Shown: positions 61,818 to 64,000 of the stretch, piece after piece
Position numbering within the stretch: the first letter of the stretch is position 1
How the letters are laid out: each line of letters opens with the position of its first letter
DNA from: an uncultured Anaerolineae bacterium
Lineage (GTDB): Bacteria; Chloroflexota; Anaerolineae; Anaerolineales; Villigracilaceae
Length of the DNA stretch: 64,000 nucleotides
Assembly (NCBI GenBank): GCA_903875215.1
Contig: CAIQVH010000036.1
Location: 109,176 to 173,175, forward strand
Direction: 5' to 3'
The notes under the pieces: generated by a model
What the model was told of the DNA's origin: nothing
Seen by the model: only the letters and a program-made list of their open reading frames with translations
The model's database searches: none
Translations under genes and position numbers: made by a program

Positions 61818-61848
61818 ACCGCGGTGAATACCGCGGTATTTTATTATA
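61818..61848 (-). promoter_or_regulatory. -10 element and tandem ACCGCGGT operator upstream of the ABC operon
   Basis: Minus-strand TATAAT (61843-61848) is followed at once by two copies of the palindrome ACCGCGGT (61830-61837 and 61818-61825), 12 nt apart centre to centre. A regulator bound there would block transcription of the binding-protein operon. Confidence 0.5.
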
Positions 61849-61862
61849 CAGCAAATCCACCA

Positions 61863-62975
61863 TCAGGAAACGCTTAAAGGGACCCCGTGCCCATCCAAGT
61901 GTACCCGTTTGGGTAACGTGGACCACACCCCGGCGATCGCCGCCCCACACTGTGGACAGTGCCCGGTCGCCGTCAGTGCGTAGGCCCGGATCACGTAGCC
62001 CTGCCGGCGCACCAGCAGTTTTTGGCAGTGCGGACAAAAGGTCGATTCGTACTCCTGCACCTGGCCGGGCAAATTCCCGGCATAGACGTACTTCAACCCC
62101 GCCTCGCGCCCGATCTCCGCCGCCCGCAGCAGGGTTTCCGGCGGCGTAAATTCCACGCCGGTCATCTGGTAATCGGGGTGGAACGCCGTCACATGCCACG
62201 GAATCTCCGGCGAAACGGAACAAAGAAAACGCGCCGCCTCGAACAATTCTTCGGTACTGTCATTAAAGCCCGGCACCACCAGCGTTACCACCTCCACCCA
62301 CAGCCCCAGGGCGTGCGCCTTCTCGATCGTCGCCAGCACATTTTGCAGCACCCCGCCCAGGCGGCGATAATTCTTGGCCTGCATCGACTTCAAATCCACC
62401 TTGTACGCATCCAGCCAGGGCCGCAGGTATTCCAGCGCCTCGGGCGTGGCGTTCCCGTTGGATACAAAGGCGCATTTCATGTTGGCCGCCCTGGCCTGCT
62501 TGAAAATGGCGACACTCCACTCGCTCGTGATCAGCGGCTCGTTGTAGGAAGAAACCACCAATTCTGCCCGGTTACGCCGCGCCAGTTTGATCACTTCCTC
62601 CGGCGTGATCGGCCGGATGAGGTGACCCGCCACCGCTGCCGCCGGGTCGCGCAGCGCCTGCGAAGTCAGCCAGTTCTGACAGTACCCGCAGTGAAAATCA
62701 CAGCCCAACATGCCAAACGTCAGCGCCAGGGCCCCCGGCAGAAGGTGCGAAAAGGGCTTCTTCTCCACCGGGTCAACCTGCAGCCCGGCCACATAGCCCC
62801 ACGGCACGCGCAGCTGTCCGGCGGTGTTGAATCGCACCTGGCAAATTCCGCGTTTGCCCGCCGCAATGGTGCAGCGGTGGGCGCATGCCAGGCAGCGCAG
62901 CGCCGATTCGGGCAGGCTTTCAAACAATTCCCCCTGGGCGGTCAAAGGTTCCAGCATCTTTCCCAGGTCCGGCAT
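61863..62975 (-). CDS. amrS: AmmeMemoRadiSam-system radical SAM enzyme (AmrS-like)
   Basis: 370 residues. The radical SAM cluster motif is GCDFHCGYCQNW (C-x3-C-x2-C). It is preceded by a four-Cys type region RCLACAHRCTIAAGKRGICQVR and followed by a rubredoxin-like C-terminal pair CPHCQKLL and CPQCGAAI. The family is named for its link to AMMECR1 and Memo proteins, which are not in this window, and its substrate is uncertain. It also resembles pyruvate formate-lyase activating enzymes. ATG 62975 behind AAGGAGG; the longer frame overlaps the mobA start region. Confidence 0.88.
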   Translation of the reverse strand: MPDLGKMLEPLTAQGELFESLPESALRCLACAHRCTIAAGKRGICQVRFNTAGQLRVPWGYVAGLQVDPVEKKPFSHLLPGALALTFGMLGCDFHCGYCQNWLTSQALRDPAAAVAGHLIRPITPEEVIKLARRNRAELVVSSYNEPLITSEWSVAIFKQARAANMKCAFVSNGNATPEALEYLRPWLDAYKVDLKSMQAKNYRRLGGVLQNVLATIEKAHALGLWVEVVTLVVPGFNDSTEELFEAARFLCSVSPEIPWHVTAFHPDYQMTGVEFTPPETLLRAAEIGREAGLKYVYAGNLPGQVQEYESTFCPHCQKLLVRRQGYVIRAYALTATGHCPQCGAAIAGVWSTLPKRVHLDGHGVPLSVS

Positions 62976-62984
62976 ACGTCCTCC

Positions 62985-63015
62985 TTGACGAAAAAACGCC
63001 AGTCTCTTATATAAT
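62985..63015 (+). promoter_or_regulatory. Promoter of mobA, placed for leaderless mRNA
   Basis: TTGACG, 19-nt spacer, TATAAT, then exactly 6 nt to the ATG. Confidence 0.6.
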
Positions 63016-63021
63016 ACACCC

Positions 63022-63621
63022 ATGCTAACCATTTCGATTCAAGCCGGCGGTAAATCCTCGCGCATGGGACAGGACAAGGCCCTTATGCCGTTTCTCGGCC
63101 AGCCGCTGATTGCGCGCCTGGTGGCGCGTTTGCGCCCGCTGGCTGACGAGCTGATCCTGACCACCAACCGCCCGGATGATTATCGCTTCCTCGGCCTGCC
63201 GCTTTTCCCTGATCTTTTTGCGGAGCGCGGCGCGCTGGGCGGGCTGCACACCGCGCTGGCCTGCGCCAGCCTGCCTTATGTGGCCGTGGTGGCCTGCGAT
63301 ATGCCCTTTGCCAGCCCGGCCCTGATCTGCCACCAACGCGACCTGCTGCTGGCCGCCGACCTGGATGTTGTCATTCCGGCGGGGCCGGAGGGCGGCCTGG
63401 AGCCGCTGCACGCCCTGTACCGGCGCGATACCTGCCTGCCGGCCTGTGAACAGGCTTTGATCAACAACCAGTGGAAGCTCATTTCGTGGTTCCCACGGGT
63501 CAAGGTGCGCACCCTGGCGGTGGAGGAGCTGCTGCCCTATGACCCGGAGGGGCGTGTGTTCTGGAATCTTAATACGCCGAATGAGTTTGCACGCGCCGAG
63601 CTGGCTGCCGCGGCTGAGTAG
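63022..63621 (+). CDS. mobA: Molybdenum cofactor guanylyltransferase
   Basis: 199 residues. It attaches GMP to molybdopterin to give MGD. The nucleotide-binding start is ISIQAGGKSSRMGQDKALMPFLGQPLI, with the conserved GGKSxRMGxDK. The metal-binding Asp is in VAVVACDMPFASP, GGLEPLHALYRR follows and WNLNTPNEFARAE is near the end, all typical of MobA. It begins 46 nt from the divergent amrS gene and its message is probably leaderless. It functions in the same pathway as moaA at 3.6 kb. Confidence 0.93.
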   Translation: MLTISIQAGGKSSRMGQDKALMPFLGQPLIARLVARLRPLADELILTTNRPDDYRFLGLPLFPDLFAERGALGGLHTALACASLPYVAVVACDMPFASPALICHQRDLLLAADLDVVIPAGPEGGLEPLHALYRRDTCLPACEQALINNQWKLISWFPRVKVRTLAVEELLPYDPEGRVFWNLNTPNEFARAELAAAAE

Positions 63622-63650
63622 TATGCGGTTGATGGGGGGAGGCAAAAACG

Positions 63651-63677
63651 GGCAGAAAGATCACTCTTCCTGCCCTG
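63651..63677 (+). other. Hairpin after mobA
   Basis: Stem GGGCAG/CTGCCC enclosing a partly paired AAAGATCACTCTTC loop. It has no T tract, so it is at best a weak terminator. Confidence 0.4.
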
Positions 63678-63719
63678 CCGTATAGCCGCCCACCAGCGCT
63701 CGAGTCGCTCCTCAGCGTT

Positions 63720-64000
63720 GCTCTATCCTCTGGTGAGCAATTTGATTGTATCACCGCGACTTTTTTGATGCCAAAAATGGGCTCGTTTTCGAGATTAATT
63801 TTAATCTTCAAACCTTATCAACTGGGTGCATTTTCGATGTTAAAGTGGGCTCGTTTTTCGGCTCTCCCGCAATTTGCGTGAAACGACACCGGCCTCAACA
63901 TCCTCACAAAGGGGGCTTTTTTATGACCCAACATACAAAACGCGGTTTCGGAGCAGGTCAAACTTGGCCCTGCCGTACATTTGCCGCTTGATCATCTTCA
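63720..64000. other. AT-richer end region without a recognisable gene
   Basis: TGGGCTCGTTTT occurs twice as a direct repeat (63778-63789 and 63846-63857). A 22-codon ORF at 63923-63991 (MTQHTKRGF...) has AAAGGGGG upstream but looks like no known protein. It could be the remnant or edge of a longer element cut by the window end. Confidence 0.3.

Noticed and set aside
1..64000. CRISPR array, prophage, insertion sequence or defence island
   Set aside because: No regularly spaced repeats, transposase, integrase, phage structural or restriction genes were seen on either strand.

Overview
The window is a gene-dense, fairly high-GC bacterial chromosome segment with no rRNA, prophage, transposase or CRISPR array. 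The organism looks like a member of the Chloroflexota, probably class Anaerolineae. This is inferred from lipoproteins with long Pro/Thr/Ser linkers after the lipobox, a stand-alone TrpB2-type synthase under a T-box, an AmrS-type radical SAM protein, tandem DarA-like genes, and promoters placed for leaderless transcription. The assignment rests on gene content only; no marker-gene phylogeny was possible.

Layout. 0-10.6 kb: a small membrane protein, cysS, a PIN/TRAM membrane protein, the operon moaA-HAD phosphatase-malic enzyme, a class I aminotransferase behind a leader-peptide attenuator, and a Trp T-box controlling a 55-codon ORF and trpB2. 10.6-20.6 kb: a DUF389-like protein, a phosphohexomutase, a GT39-like membrane protein, a ROK kinase, cytochrome b561, an operon of NERD-like protein, glycosyltransferase 2 and rnhB, tRNA-Pro and an esterase lipoprotein. 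20.6-29.7 kb: gatC-gatA, an AT-richer isochorismatase-like gene, galE with an M50 protease, MazG, a BMP-like lipoprotein, Hsp20, SAM-I riboswitch-metK, and a DsbA-like protein. 29.8-37.5 kb: ACR3, a uracil permease behind a second leader-peptide attenuator, YitT, a PIG-L deacetylase, Ogt, a phosphodiesterase, a prephenate dehydrogenase-like protein and a GIY-YIG protein. 37.5-46.7 kb: glutamate-type dehydrogenase, a fused two-domain ABC permease, infC-rpmI-rplT, pfkA, thrS behind a Thr T-box, and tRNA-Val. 47-52 kb: a six-hairpin glycosidase with two DarA-like PII proteins, then YqhA and an MFS transporter. 52-64 kb: a very large alpha-2-macroglobulin-like lipoprotein, a peptide-type ABC operon (binding protein and two permeases, no ATPase), AmrS and mobA.

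The most distinctive theme is RNA-level control. In 64 kb there are two T-boxes (Trp, Thr), one SAM-I riboswitch, two apparent translated-leader attenuators (uracil permease, aminotransferase) and a terminator-like hairpin in the infC leader. Five genes have a -10 hexamer exactly 6 nt before the ATG, and both leader peptides start within 8-9 nt of a -10, which points to leaderless translation being common here. Metabolically the genes are housekeeping: aminoacyl-tRNA formation (cysS, thrS, gatCA), translation initiation, molybdenum cofactor (moaA, mobA), central carbon (malic enzyme, pfkA, phosphohexomutase, galE), amino acids and SAM.
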